A DNA stretch of 5,052 nucleotides, taken from NCBI GenBank assembly GCA_021163015.1, contig JAGGXO010000054.1, positions 1 to 5,052 of the forward strand, in the 5' to 3' direction. Under the pieces are notes generated by a model. That model saw only the letters and a list, made by a program, of their open reading frames with translations, made no database searches and was not told the DNA's origin. Position numbers and translations under genes: made by a program. The stretch comes from Candidatus Bipolaricaulota bacterium. Lineage in GTDB: Bacteria > Bipolaricaulota > Bipolaricaulia > UBA7950 > UBA9294. Shown piece after piece: positions 4,998 through 5,052 of this stretch (position 1 is the stretch's first letter; every line of letters starts with the position of its first letter).

Positions 4998-5052
4998 CGG
5001 CGTAGCTCAGTGGTAGAGCAACGGTTTCGTAAACCGTGGGTCGGGGGTTCAA
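4996..5052 (+). tRNA. tRNA-Thr (anticodon CGU), 3' end cut by window
   Basis: The first 57 bases fold as a tRNA: acceptor 5' strand GCCGGCG, then TA; D-arm GCTC-AGTGGTA-GAGC; A26; anticodon arm ACGGT-TTCGTAA-ACCGT with a 7-base loop; variable loop GGGTC; T-stem GGGGG and the start of the T-loop, TTCAA. The anticodon at loop positions 34-36 is CGT (CGU in RNA), which reads the threonine codon ACG. The 3' half of the T-arm, the acceptor 3' strand and the CCA end lie beyond the window. It is divergent from rqcH, 52 bases away. Confidence 0.95.

Overview
The window is bacterial chromosome, with moderately high GC by eye, Shine-Dalgarno sites, sigma-70-type promoters and tightly packed genes. The gene set (RqcH/NFACT, a compact site-2-type M50 peptidase, trigger factor, ClpP) is common to many bacterial phyla. 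The proteins look diverged from the textbook Proteobacteria and Firmicutes versions, so a less-studied or uncultivated lineage is plausible, but the sequence alone does not fix a phylum. I see no phage, transposon, CRISPR or conjugation genes.

Layout from left to right. The + strand enters with the last 62 codons of an S9-family (prolyl-oligopeptidase-like) serine peptidase. It meets the minus-strand genes tail to tail across a 56-base gap. That gap is filled by an octamer-periodic inverted repeat that looks like a shared terminator. Two minus-strand transcription units follow. Unit A, read from about 2583 down to 248, has a good promoter (TTGTCC-17-TATAAT) and carries tig, clpP and a NUDIX hydrolase gene. 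tig and clpP overlap by ATGA, and the NUDIX gene follows clpP after 6 bases. Unit B, read from 4943 down to 2656, carries rqcH and an M50 peptidase gene, also joined by an ATGA overlap. A 52-base divergent spacer then separates rqcH from a tRNA-Thr(CGU) gene on the + strand, which is cut by the window end. The spacer holds a strong tRNA promoter (TTGATG-17-TATAAT) and a 12-base perfect palindrome.

Functionally the minus-strand block is a protein quality-control neighbourhood. Trigger factor meets chains leaving the ribosome, ClpP is the proteolytic core of Clp proteases, RqcH tags chains stalled on split 50S subunits for degradation (by ClpXP and other proteases in B. subtilis), and the M50 enzyme is an intramembrane protease. 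clpX does not follow clpP here; a NUDIX gene takes that place.

Most of the window is ordinary conserved housekeeping DNA, and I found no clear new system. The points worth a second look are a trigger factor with a shortened, probably inactive PPIase domain; a ClpP with HQVCGG in place of the usual HQPLGG; an RqcH with changes at conserved NFACT-N motifs; the face-to-face rqcH/tRNA-Thr promoters; and a strong excess of GATC and CGATCG words.
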